Assembly: GCA_030628785.1 (NCBI GenBank)
Contig: DAOVQI010000211.1
Span: forward strand, 1-6,237
Length of the DNA stretch: 6,237 bases
Source of the DNA: Bacteroidota bacterium
Lineage (GTDB): Bacteria > Bacteroidota > Bacteroidia > Bacteroidales > VadinHA17
Direction of reading: 5' to 3'
The position numbers and the translations under genes were made by a program. Of this stretch, positions 1 through 5,978 are shown piece by piece. Each line of letters starts with the position of its first letter. Positions within the stretch are counted from its first letter, which is position 1. Under the pieces are notes generated by a model. That model worked only from the letters and a program-made list of their open reading frames with translations, was not told the origin of the DNA and made no database searches.

Positions 1-84
1 AAAACAATGAAAAGTGTGCCCATTGCTTTCGTTGTTGCCGGACTGTTAGCCATGGCATTTATGGGTTTTGCAGGAATTGTATAA
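1..84 (+). CDS. C-terminal end of a probable integral membrane protein (5' end outside window)
   Basis: Frame 1 is open from the left edge to a TAA at 82-84. It encodes about 27 residues that are almost all hydrophobic (VPIAFVVAGLLAMAFMGFAG), which reads as one transmembrane helix with a very short tail. A helix ending right at the C-terminus is common in transporters such as sodium/solute symporters or MFS permeases, but there is too little sequence to name a family. An ATG at 7-9 could start a 25-residue peptide, but the frame is also open upstream of it, so a truncated larger gene is more likely. The next gene starts 68 bases downstream on the same strand, so they may be co-transcribed. 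In a sugar-catabolic cluster an importer would fit; that is inference only. Confidence 0.5.
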   Translation, partial: KTMKSVPIAFVVAGLLAMAFMGFAGIV

Positions 85-114
85 TCATGAAGCAATGTCT
101 ATCTTAGCTGTATG

Positions 115-129
115 AATGATAAAATCATT
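115..129. repeat. short perfect inverted repeat between two genes
   Basis: AATGAT at 115-120 and ATCATT at 124-129 are perfect reverse complements separated by AAA. The hairpin would be six A/T-rich pairs with a three-base loop. It lies 24 bases before the start codon of the 591-residue lipoprotein gene. It has no GC-rich stem and no clear U-tract, so I do not call it a terminator. It could be a weak leader hairpin or chance. Confidence 0.3.
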
Positions 130-152
130 TAATACATAAAAACAATTAGCAC

Positions 153-1928
153 ATGAAAACAATTCTAAGGCTCTTTTACCTGATAATTCCTATTCTTCTG
201 GCTTCCTGTCAAATTCCAGCCGACAAAACCATTTCATTCAGGAAACTGACAGGACAATGGGCTAAATATGAATTAAGCGAACCATTTGATTCATTACCTG
301 ATCTAAGCCATATCGTCATTAGCTACCCAAAAAATGAGATGGTAAATCAAACCAACGCAATATGGTTTCATCTGGGAGCATTCTCGGGCAAAGACAAACT
401 TTATTCCATAGCTATACTGGTTCCATCCCTGGATTTCCTTTCTCCATGCAATCAGGAAGTAAAAGTTCTCAGGTACATTCTTTTCCCGGCTAATAGTGAA
501 CCTATTGAATATACATCAGCACAATCGGGTGAAGCTGTAATACCCAGATTCGATTTTTTTAAAAATCTGTTACCTCATACCCTGACTTTGCATGATCCTG
601 ATATTCCATTTTTTAAAAACGGCTGGTATCTTGGTAAGCAAATAACCTTATCCGAAACCGGCAAAAATGCACCTGCCCTGAATCTGGATAGTTTAAAAAC
701 ACTGATCCTTGACGAGGATGTTTTAATTGGAAACAGCCGCAGCATCAAGGATGACGGATCAGGAAGGATTCATCAGCCGGGAGCTACATGGAAAGGACCT
801 GATATCGATTATACCTATGTACAATTAAAAGAAGAAGATTACAAAATCATGATAGAAGCGGGCATGAATATATTCCGTATACCTTATGATCATCTTCAGT
901 GGGTTATTAATGAACCGGTTTATTTCCTTGTCCGGAGTGGTTTTGAAAAAATGCCTGAAATCCTTTACAGAAGTAATTTTTTCGGAGCCGTTATGTATAT
1001 GGACGAGCCGGCTATACGGGCAATGGCTTTTGAAGGATTGACAAGGGAGTTTGTTTCCCCTGGCAGAGCTGCCAATCTTGTTGTAGAACTAACACGGGGC
1101 AGGTATCAGGGTGATGGTGGATATGGACAGAGAAATCTTCATAAACTTCTGACAAATTCCGGATATGATTTCTGCGATCTGGAAATTCTGCAACCGGATT
1201 ACCCTGTATGGGAAACCGTTCCCAGCTCAATCTGGTATGAATGTGAAGCGGGTATTTCAGGATGGTGTTTTGAAGGAAGGTTTGATCCTGAATGGTTCTC
1301 AGCATTAATTAAAAGCGAATTAGGAATCGATTTTCCGGATGATGCAGAATCGTGTATAAAATATCACTATGCTTTTTTTACAGGTGCTTCCCGTAATTTC
1401 AATGCACAATGGGGAGTAGCAATTTATGGTCAGATGATTCCGGAAGCAGCGGAAATTACTTTTCCAATGGCATACGAAATGGGAGCAAAATATTTCTGGT
1501 TCTGGACTTCCGATCATGCCCATCATGTACCATTCTCTGAACAACTTGCGTTAACCCGGAAATTCAAAGAGTATATCAGGAATAACCCAAGAAAAAAGTC
1601 ACCTGAAGAATTGGTTTCAAATGCAAAGGTCGCTATTGCCCTGCCCTGGGGATACCTTTGTGATCATTATCAATGGAAACACTATACCGGCATTGATCCT
1701 GATTTTAATACAGGAAGAATGTGGTTCAGTATAAATATGGAGATGACAGACAGAAACAGGGAAGGCATCAAATACAGAGATGTTCTCGTTACTGCGGTGA
1801 GTAAAGCAGCTCAACTAATTGAAAAAAATGAATCATTCGATTTTATTTTTCTGAAAAGGGGAGAGAAAAATAGTGATTATGAAAAAATCTACAGAGTTCT
1901 CGAAACAGGCGAAATTGTAATTGAGTAG
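153..1928 (+). CDS. Large secreted lipoprotein, glycoside-hydrolase-like, family not recognised
   Basis: This is a 591-residue protein with a lipoprotein signal peptide: a basic start, a hydrophobic stretch and the lipobox LASC with Cys19. It should be anchored in the outer or inner membrane facing outwards. Residues about 25-180 alternate short hydrophobic strands and look like a beta-sandwich. From about 225 on, the pattern suggests a TIM barrel: MIEAGMNIFRIP resembles an early barrel strand, YMDEPA places Asp284 and Glu285 at a strand end, WYECEAG has Glu363 and Glu365, and YFWFWTSDHAHH (447-458) resembles a late strand rich in aromatics with Asp454 and several His. Acidic residues at strand ends are typical of retaining glycoside hydrolases, but I cannot match a named family, so catalytic roles are guesses. 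The start at 153 is supported by the signal peptide beginning there; there is no Shine-Dalgarno sequence, as usual in Bacteroidota. It lies 68 bases after a probable membrane protein gene and 244 bases before an oxidoreductase/DUF1080 operon, so glycan processing is the likely context. It could instead be a catalytically inactive sugar-binding protein. Confidence 0.6.
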   Translation: MKTILRLFYLIIPILLASCQIPADKTISFRKLTGQWAKYELSEPFDSLPDLSHIVISYPKNEMVNQTNAIWFHLGAFSGKDKLYSIAILVPSLDFLSPCNQEVKVLRYILFPANSEPIEYTSAQSGEAVIPRFDFFKNLLPHTLTLHDPDIPFFKNGWYLGKQITLSETGKNAPALNLDSLKTLILDEDVLIGNSRSIKDDGSGRIHQPGATWKGPDIDYTYVQLKEEDYKIMIEAGMNIFRIPYDHLQWVINEPVYFLVRSGFEKMPEILYRSNFFGAVMYMDEPAIRAMAFEGLTREFVSPGRAANLVVELTRGRYQGDGGYGQRNLHKLLTNSGYDFCDLEILQPDYPVWETVPSSIWYECEAGISGWCFEGRFDPEWFSALIKSELGIDFPDDAESCIKYHYAFFTGASRNFNAQWGVAIYGQMIPEAAEITFPMAYEMGAKYFWFWTSDHAHHVPFSEQLALTRKFKEYIRNNPRKKSPEELVSNAKVAIALPWGYLCDHYQWKHYTGIDPDFNTGRMWFSINMEMTDRNREGIKYRDVLVTAVSKAAQLIEKNESFDFIFLKRGEKNSDYEKIYRVLETGEIVIE

Positions 1929-2172
1929 CCAAATAATTCAAAGGAAAAATTCTCTTGAGGATTAGTACCAGAATCCATGAAAACATTATTCGCTTCATAA
2001 GCGACCTGGGGGTGTCTAAAAAGTAGCTAAACTGTCATTTACAGAAATTACAAAAACAAGGACAGCCCCTGATAGAACAACAATGCAAACGAAAAACCAA
2101 GCATTGCAGGAGCGACCTGTACAGTTCTTAATAGTTTAAATATTTTATTAGCTTCGTAAAAAAAATATTAAA
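1929..2172. other. Intergenic leader region upstream of the DUF1080 operon
   Basis: These 244 bases separate the 591-residue lipoprotein gene from the three-gene unit, and are much longer than the 30- and 3-base junctions inside that unit. This suggests the unit has its own promoter here. I see a six-pair hairpin with a CAT loop (1990-2004), a transposon-end-like inverted repeat (2008-2070), a 6-base inverted repeat CAATGC/GCATTG (2081-2086 and 2101-2106) and a 9-base direct repeat AGCGACCTG (2000-2008 and 2111-2119). The last 50 bases are very A/T-rich. TAGTTTAA at 2132-2139 partly matches the Bacteroidota -7 element TAnnTTTG, but the only upstream TTG (2104-2106) is too far away for a convincing pair. 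I see no coding sequence. Confidence 0.5.
2008..2070. repeat. Imperfect inverted repeat resembling insertion-sequence ends
   Basis: GGGGGTGTCT at 2008-2017 and AGGACAGCCCC at 2059-2069 face each other as an inverted repeat: eight Watson-Crick pairs and one G-T pair with one internal mismatch, around a 42-base interior. The left arm continues AAAAAGT. Ends of the general form GGGGCTGTC followed by A-rich sequence occur on many Bacteroidota insertion sequences and small derivatives of them, so this may be a relic or a very short miniature element. There is no transposase reading frame between the arms and no convincing target duplication directly outside them. As RNA, it could also form a hairpin in the leader of the downstream operon. 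Confidence 0.35.
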
Positions 2173-3000
2173 ATGTATAAACAAAAAGACACTACACATC
2201 ACCATAAAATGCTTCATAAAAATAATCTGCTTCAAGCAAAAACGTTAACATCCTTCATTTTATTAATTAACTTTATTCTGTTTACAAGTTGCACACAAAG
2301 GAACCGGTCACAGGTTGAAATACCGGACGAAAAAAATCCCAAAATCGCCATTAGTGAAAAACTCAATACCTTGACCCAGCAAGAGATTCAGGAAGGTTGG
2401 AAGCTGCTGTTTGACGGAAAAACAACAGAGGAATGGAAGAGTGCCGCGTCGGATACCTTTCCTGAAACCGGATGGGAAATTAAAAATGGAACACTTACCG
2501 TCCTGGGTACAGGCGGAGGGAGTATCGTAACCAGACAAACATTCTCTGATTTTGATCTAAAGCTTGAATTCAGGCTTACCAAAGGAGCCAATAGTGGAAT
2601 AAAATATGTGGTAAAGTATTATCCTGCTAAAGATGGTAAGTCGTCTCCTCTTGGACTGGAATACCAATTGCTGGATGATAAAAACCACCCTGACGGTGTA
2701 CATCAAACTCATACACATGCCTCCCTATATGATCTGATTGTTGCCACCAATCGAAAAATTAATCCTCCTGGTGAATGGAATAAGGCACGTATCGTTGTAC
2801 AAGGAAATCATATTGAACATTGGCTGAACGGGGTCAAAGTGGTGGAATACGAGAGGGGAAGTGAAGAATTCCATGAATTGGTTGCTAATAGCAAGTATAA
2901 GAATTACGAAAATTTTGGTGAACACAAGGAAGGATACATCCTCTTACAGGATCATGGTAATAAGGTTTCGTTCCGTAATATCAAAATCAAAGAATTATAA
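2173..3000 (+). CDS. DUF1080 family lipoprotein (3-keto-disaccharide hydrolase domain)
   Basis: The protein has 275 residues from this start. A lipoprotein signal peptide ends at FTSC with Cys40. A short linker leads to a single DUF1080 domain (Pfam PF06439, '3-keto-disaccharide hydrolase') at about 75-275. Family landmarks are GWKLLFDGK (75-83), the aromatic/acidic strand DFDLKLEFR, GANSGIKY (138-145), GLEYQLLDD (161-169), ASLYDL (183-188), GEWNKARIVVQGN and HWLNGVKVVEY. The fold is a concanavalin-like beta-sandwich. Characterised relatives cleave glycosides whose C3 has been oxidised to a ketone, so the adjacent oxidoreductase is the natural partner. The start is uncertain: an in-frame ATG at 2209 gives a more normal 28-residue signal peptide (Cys28) and skips an odd His-rich stretch; neither start has a Shine-Dalgarno sequence. 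The oxidoreductase gene follows after 30 bases, probably in one operon. The family call is firm; substrate and exact chemistry (hydrolysis versus elimination/hydration) are not visible. Confidence 0.9.
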   Translation: MYKQKDTTHHHKMLHKNNLLQAKTLTSFILLINFILFTSCTQRNRSQVEIPDEKNPKIAISEKLNTLTQQEIQEGWKLLFDGKTTEEWKSAASDTFPETGWEIKNGTLTVLGTGGGSIVTRQTFSDFDLKLEFRLTKGANSGIKYVVKYYPAKDGKSSPLGLEYQLLDDKNHPDGVHQTHTHASLYDLIVATNRKINPPGEWNKARIVVQGNHIEHWLNGVKVVEYERGSEEFHELVANSKYKNYENFGEHKEGYILLQDHGNKVSFRNIKIKEL

Positions 3001-3030
3001 GAATTTTTTATAACATAAAATAATTAAACC

Positions 3031-4389
3031 ATGGAAAACACAAGAAGAGATTTTATTAAAAAGGTTGCCGCGGGTACCGCTGGAGTTACCCTGGGTGGAA
3101 TTGGACTCAGCGCAAAAAGTTATGCCAGGATATTAGGTGCTAACGACAGGGTAAATGTTGGAATAGTCGGATTTTCTAATCGCGCCCGGGGAGCTTTGAT
3201 CCCGGCTTTAATCAGGAATCATAAGCAACTGAATTTCGACATAATAGGCGTTTCTGACATCTGGAACCGAAGGCGTGAAGAAGGAGCTATATTCCTTGAA
3301 GAGAAACTAGGCCACAAAGTGTCTAAATATCAGAATAATGATCGGCTTTATGAAGACAAAGATATTGATGCGGTTATCATTTCAACTGCTGATTTTCAGC
3401 ATGCTCTTCATACCGTTGAGGCTGCTGAAAACGGGAAGGATGTCTATGTTGAGAAGCCCTTCGCCGAAACCATGGAAGACAATCGTAAAGCTTTGAAAGC
3501 AGTAAAAAAATCGGGCATTATTGTTCAAATCGGATCACAGAGACGAAGTGGACGGAACTATCATGCCGCCGCCGACTTTATCAGGAAAGAAAAATTCGGT
3601 GATATTAAGATGGTTGAAATGACCTGGAACGTGAACCAGCCAGGCAGGTGGAGAAGGCCTGAACTGGTAGCTTCCATAAAGGAAACCGATACCGACTGGA
3701 AACGGTATCTTATGAACAGGCCCTATGAACCGTGGGATCCAAGAAAATATCTTGAATATCGTCTATTCTGGCCATACTCTTCCGGCATAGCTGGCCAATG
3801 GATGTCACACCAGATCGATACCGTCCATTGGTTCAGCGGTTTCCATTATCCACGAAGTGTGGCAGCAAACGGAGGAATTTACATGTGGAATGATGGCAGG
3901 AAAAATTTTGATACTATGACAGCCGTCTTTGATTATGGTCCTAAAGATGACATGAACAAAGGATTTCAGGTTATCTATGCATCCAGGTTCTCCAACTCAG
4001 CCGGAGGTGTAAAGGAGATCTATTACTCCAACGGAGGGGAACTAAACCTTTCCACCAACAAGGTAACCCCCAATGGAGGTTTAACCGAAAGGTTTGCCTC
4101 AGCAATGGGTATGGAACCTTATCTGCTGGAAGAATTTGATCTTGCTGAATCGGATGTAAAAGTCGTTACATCGGCCGATACCGGTGCTGATGATATGACC
4201 ACGCTCCATATGCTGAATTGGATGGAATGTGTCAGGAACCGGAAAACACCTAATGCTCCCGTTAAAGCCGGTTATCAGCATTCCATTGCAAACATTATGG
4301 TTACCGCAGCACTACGGACAAAGCAATATGTAGAATTTGATGAAAATAACCAGGAAGTCCTGGCAGGCGGTAAACCCTTTAAATATTAA
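3031..4389 (+). CDS. Tat-exported Gfo/Idh/MocA family NAD(P)-dependent oxidoreductase
   Basis: The protein has 452 residues. The N-terminus carries a twin-arginine signal, TRRDFIKK (residues 4-11), followed by a Gly/Ala-rich hydrophobic stretch to about residue 32, so it should be exported folded with its cofactor. The Rossmann domain (PF01408) starts at VNVGIVGFSNRARG (41-54), with Gly44 and Gly47 in the dinucleotide-binding turn. The family hallmark EKPF is at 141-144; its Lys142 is the usual catalytic or substrate-positioning lysine. The C-terminal alpha/beta substrate domain contains QWMSHQIDTVHWF (256-268), with His260, Asp263 and His266 in the position of the family's catalytic histidine motif. 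The length is normal for the Tat-signal subgroup. Members oxidise or reduce sugar and cyclitol hydroxyls; some Tat-exported relatives are GH109-type NAD-dependent glycosidases. Its place between DUF1080 and DUF6807 genes favours oxidation of a glycoside to a keto-glycoside; this is inferred. Its stop is followed within 3 bases by the next start. Confidence 0.92.
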   Translation: MENTRRDFIKKVAAGTAGVTLGGIGLSAKSYARILGANDRVNVGIVGFSNRARGALIPALIRNHKQLNFDIIGVSDIWNRRREEGAIFLEEKLGHKVSKYQNNDRLYEDKDIDAVIISTADFQHALHTVEAAENGKDVYVEKPFAETMEDNRKALKAVKKSGIIVQIGSQRRSGRNYHAAADFIRKEKFGDIKMVEMTWNVNQPGRWRRPELVASIKETDTDWKRYLMNRPYEPWDPRKYLEYRLFWPYSSGIAGQWMSHQIDTVHWFSGFHYPRSVAANGGIYMWNDGRKNFDTMTAVFDYGPKDDMNKGFQVIYASRFSNSAGGVKEIYYSNGGELNLSTNKVTPNGGLTERFASAMGMEPYLLEEFDLAESDVKVVTSADTGADDMTTLHMLNWMECVRNRKTPNAPVKAGYQHSIANIMVTAALRTKQYVEFDENNQEVLAGGKPFKY

Positions 4390-4395
4390 TGGATG
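4387..4395 (+). promoter_or_regulatory. Stop/start junction suggesting translational coupling
   Basis: The oxidoreductase stop TAA (4387-4389) is followed by GG-containing TAATGGATG, placing the DUF6807 start ATG at 4393-4395, only 3 bases after the stop. Another ATG (4389-4391) overlaps the stop but is in the wrong frame for the lipoprotein. Such spacing usually means that ribosomes finishing the first gene re-initiate on the second. It also fixes the start choice, since the signal peptide begins exactly at 4393. Confidence 0.6.
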
Positions 4396-5469
4396 AAAAA
4401 GATTAGGTATACTCTTTTTATTCTTCTTGCCCTTATTCTGGTTTTACCGGCAGGCTGCAGATCAGAGGGAAAAACATCCTTGGATAAGACGCAAGACGAC
4501 AGGATCCGACTTGTAAACCTGCCCGATGAACATAAAGTGGACATTTTCATCGATAGTATATACTTTACTTCGTATATCTATCCTGATGATATGGAAAAGC
4601 CGGTCCTCTATCCCTTGATTAGTCCGTCAGGAATTCCCGTTACAAGGGGTTTCCCTCTGGATCCAAGACCCGGCGAAAGGGTCGATCACCCACATCATGT
4701 CGGCCTTTGGTTCAATTATGGAAATGTAAACGGACTGGATTTCTGGAACAATTCATATAATATTCCGGAAGAAAAGAAAGATCAATATGGGACCATCCGT
4801 CACAGAGAGATCAGGAACATAAAAAGTAAAAATAATCATGGAATACTCGAGGTTACAATGGATTGGCTGAAACCTGACGATACTCCGATTCTCAGGGAGG
4901 AATCGAAATTTATATTTTACGGATCGGAAAATTACCGGGCTGTCGACCGTATTATCAAACTAACAGCGCTGGATACAGAAGTTATATTCACTGATAATAA
5001 AGAAGGACTATTTGCAATCCGGACAGCCAGGGCTTTTGAAAGTCCATCGGATCAACCACAGGTTTTTGTCGATGCTAATGGAAATCCTACAAAGGTAAAG
5101 GTAATGAATAATGAAGGCGTAAACGGAAAATACAGAAGCAGTGAAGGGATAGAGGGTGCTGATGTATGGGGAACCCGGGCAAAGTGGGTAACCCTTTCCG
5201 CTGTGTTAGACCAGGAATCTATAAGCCTGGCCATCATCGACCATCCTGAAAACCCTGGTTTTCCGACTTATTGGCATGCAAGGGGTTATGGTTTATTCTC
5301 TGCAAATAATCTCGGGCTGAAGATCTTCAGCCAGGGAAAAGAGGAATTGAACTTCACACTTGAACCTGAAGAAACGGTCACATTCAGATACCGGTTTGTT
5401 ATTCAGTCCGGGCACTTTTTAACAGATGAAGAAATGGAACTGGAGTTCGTAGAGTTTTCAAAAAAATAA
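4393..5469 (+). CDS. DUF6807 ('PmoA-like') lipoprotein
   Basis: The protein has 358 residues. The signal peptide MKKIRYTLFILLALILVLPA ends at a PAGC-type lipobox with Cys22, so the protein should be a lipoprotein. The mature part is a beta-rich DUF6807 domain (PF14100, often labelled methane oxygenase PmoA). Landmarks are GFPLDPRPGERVDHPHHVGLWF, split here as GFPLDPRPGE then HPHHVGLWF (99-107) with His99, His101 and His102, NGLDFWN (113-119), DHPENPGFPTYWHARGYGL with His284 and His295, and a closing strand region LEPEETVTFRYRF. The clustered histidines could bind metal or a sugar. The PmoA label is misleading: it has no transmembrane bundle and no relation in context to particulate methane monooxygenase. 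The family commonly sits beside Gfo/Idh/MocA and DUF1080 genes, as here, so a carbohydrate role is likely; the reaction is unknown to me. It is the last gene of the unit; a repeat-rich region follows. Confidence 0.85.
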   Translation: MKKIRYTLFILLALILVLPAGCRSEGKTSLDKTQDDRIRLVNLPDEHKVDIFIDSIYFTSYIYPDDMEKPVLYPLISPSGIPVTRGFPLDPRPGERVDHPHHVGLWFNYGNVNGLDFWNNSYNIPEEKKDQYGTIRHREIRNIKSKNNHGILEVTMDWLKPDDTPILREESKFIFYGSENYRAVDRIIKLTALDTEVIFTDNKEGLFAIRTARAFESPSDQPQVFVDANGNPTKVKVMNNEGVNGKYRSSEGIEGADVWGTRAKWVTLSAVLDQESISLAIIDHPENPGFPTYWHARGYGLFSANNLGLKIFSQGKEELNFTLEPEETVTFRYRFVIQSGHFLTDEEMELEFVEFSKK

Positions 5470-5565
5470 ATTTTATCCCTTGTGCTGCTAACACTTGTTG
5501 GTTAATATATTTCAAGAACAAACCCTTAGGGTCTTAATTCTAATATTCGTGTATTTTTTGGCAGA

Positions 5566-5590
5566 AAATCACAAAATTCAAATCACAAAA
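5566..5590. repeat. Direct repeat of 11 bases with a 14-base period
   Basis: AAATCACAAAA occurs at 5566-5576 and again at 5580-5590, separated by TTC. It is A-rich and may be a small slippage product or the edge of a larger dispersed repeat. No function is evident. Confidence 0.5.
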
Positions 5591-5596
5591 ATTTTA

Positions 5597-5643
5597 CCCC
5601 GTGAAATAATTTTGCGAGCAAAATTGCTTCGCATTTCACAGGG
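5597..5643. repeat. Long REP-like hairpin downstream of the operon
   Basis: CCCCGTGAAAT (5597-5607) pairs with ATTTCACAGGG (5633-5643) in 10 of 11 positions. The 25-base interior is itself self-complementary in two competing ways: AATTTTGC/GCAAAATT (5608-5615 with 5618-5625), or GCGAGCAA (5614-5621) with TTGCTTCGC (5624-5632) with one bulge. The second option nests inside the outer stem and would give a long branched-free hairpin. It lies 128 bases after the DUF6807 stop. It has the look of a dispersed palindromic element; as RNA it could protect or end the operon transcript, although no U-tract follows. Confidence 0.65.
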
Positions 5644-5722
5644 CAGGTAAATACCAATATTTAATCTCCAAATTCCAAACTTAAAAGAAGAGCCTACTCC
5701 GAATAGTTATTTTAGACACAAA

Positions 5723-5808
5723 GGCAAGAAGACTCAAAGAACTCACCAAGTTTAAAGTATTAATTGTCTGCTCTTTGTGAATCTTTGTGTTTTGGAGTCT
5801 TAGTGGCA
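5723..5808. repeat. Diverged inverted repeat with CTTTGTG-type words
   Basis: The left arm, about 5723-5750 (with AAGACTCAAAGAAC inside), is roughly the reverse complement of the right arm, about 5783-5808 (with GTTTTGGAGTCTTAGTGGC inside). The shared core is AAGACTC/GAGTCTT, and the match outside it is partial. The right side also contains CTTTGTG twice (5773-5779 and 5783-5789). Words of this kind recur in intergenic repeats of many environmental bacteria. This is probably an old copy of such an element. Confidence 0.5.
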
Positions 5809-5915
5809 TTTTATTATTTTGTTTATTTTCGGAGTGGACTCAAAGAATGATTTTAAAATTTGAATATTGTATTTTTGAATTTGAAATTTATTTGTTATTT
5901 GAGTTTTGATTATTG

Positions 5916-5937
5916 TGCCAAAGGCATGCCTTCGGCA
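5916..5937. repeat. 22-base near-perfect palindrome
   Basis: The central AAGGCATGCCTT is a perfect 12-base palindrome. It is flanked by TGCC on the left and GGCA on the right, with one A/C mismatch on each side of the core. It lies 41 bases past the stop codon of the minus-strand oxidoreductase gene. It could be a dispersed repeat unit, a protein-binding site or part of a transcript-end hairpin. No U-tract follows on either strand. Confidence 0.6.
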
Positions 5938-5942
5938 GAATT

Positions 5943-5967
5943 TCCGGTTTATCCGGTTTAGGGTTTA
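5943..5967. repeat. Tandem 9-base repeat TCCGGTTTA
   Basis: TCCGGTTTA is present twice head to tail (5943-5951 and 5952-5960), followed by a shortened GGGTTTA (5961-5967). It lies just downstream of the minus-strand gene's stop codon. It is probably part of a dispersed repeat that also includes CTGTCCCTACGGGG next to it. Confidence 0.55.
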
Positions 5968-5978
5968 CCATTCTGTCC

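Larger units (their letters stand above)
5470..5978. other. Non-coding, repeat-rich region between convergent genes
   Basis: These 509 bases lie between the end of the plus-strand operon and the end of the minus-strand oxidoreductase gene. I find no coding region with a plausible start and composition. The stretch is a chain of different repeats: an 11-base direct repeat (5566-5590), a long hairpin (5597-5643), a diverged inverted repeat rich in CTTTGTG-type words (5723-5808), an A/T stretch built from CAAATT/AATTTG-like words (about 5851-5910), a 22-base palindrome (5916-5937) and a tandem 9-base repeat (5943-5960). Mosaics of this kind are typical dispersed intergenic repeats in Bacteroidota. 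I see no classical GC-stem plus U-tract terminator for either gene. Confidence 0.7.

Noticed and set aside
7..84. Stand-alone 25-residue membrane peptide starting at ATG 7
   Set aside because: The frame is open to the left edge of the window, so the end of a longer membrane protein is simpler. It cannot be excluded without upstream sequence.
1012..1814. Open minus-strand frames of 65-97 codons inside the 591-residue lipoprotein gene
   Set aside because: They lie wholly opposite a well-supported gene, have no recognisable domain or signal, and their composition is what the antisense of a coding region gives.
2104..2139. Bacteroidota-type promoter (TTG ... TAGTTTAA) before the DUF1080 operon
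   Set aside because: The -7-like word is imperfect and the spacing of about 25 bases is longer than the usual about 19-21, so I describe it only as a possibility.
2308..2925. Open minus-strand frames opposite the DUF1080 gene
   Set aside because: The plus-strand frame has unmistakable DUF1080 motifs throughout; the antisense frames have none.
4099..5237. Short minus-strand frames opposite the oxidoreductase and DUF6807 genes
   Set aside because: They are fully embedded in genes with clear family motifs and show no features of their own.
4393..5469. Particulate methane monooxygenase subunit, as the family nickname suggests
   Set aside because: The protein is a soluble lipoprotein with only a signal-peptide helix, and the neighbours are sugar enzymes.
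5522..5532. Rho-independent terminator at ACCC-TTA-GGGT after the operon
   Set aside because: The stem is only four pairs and no U-tract follows.
5566..5967. CRISPR array in the repeat-rich gap
   Set aside because: The repeats are of different types, not evenly spaced, and there are no spacer units or cas genes.
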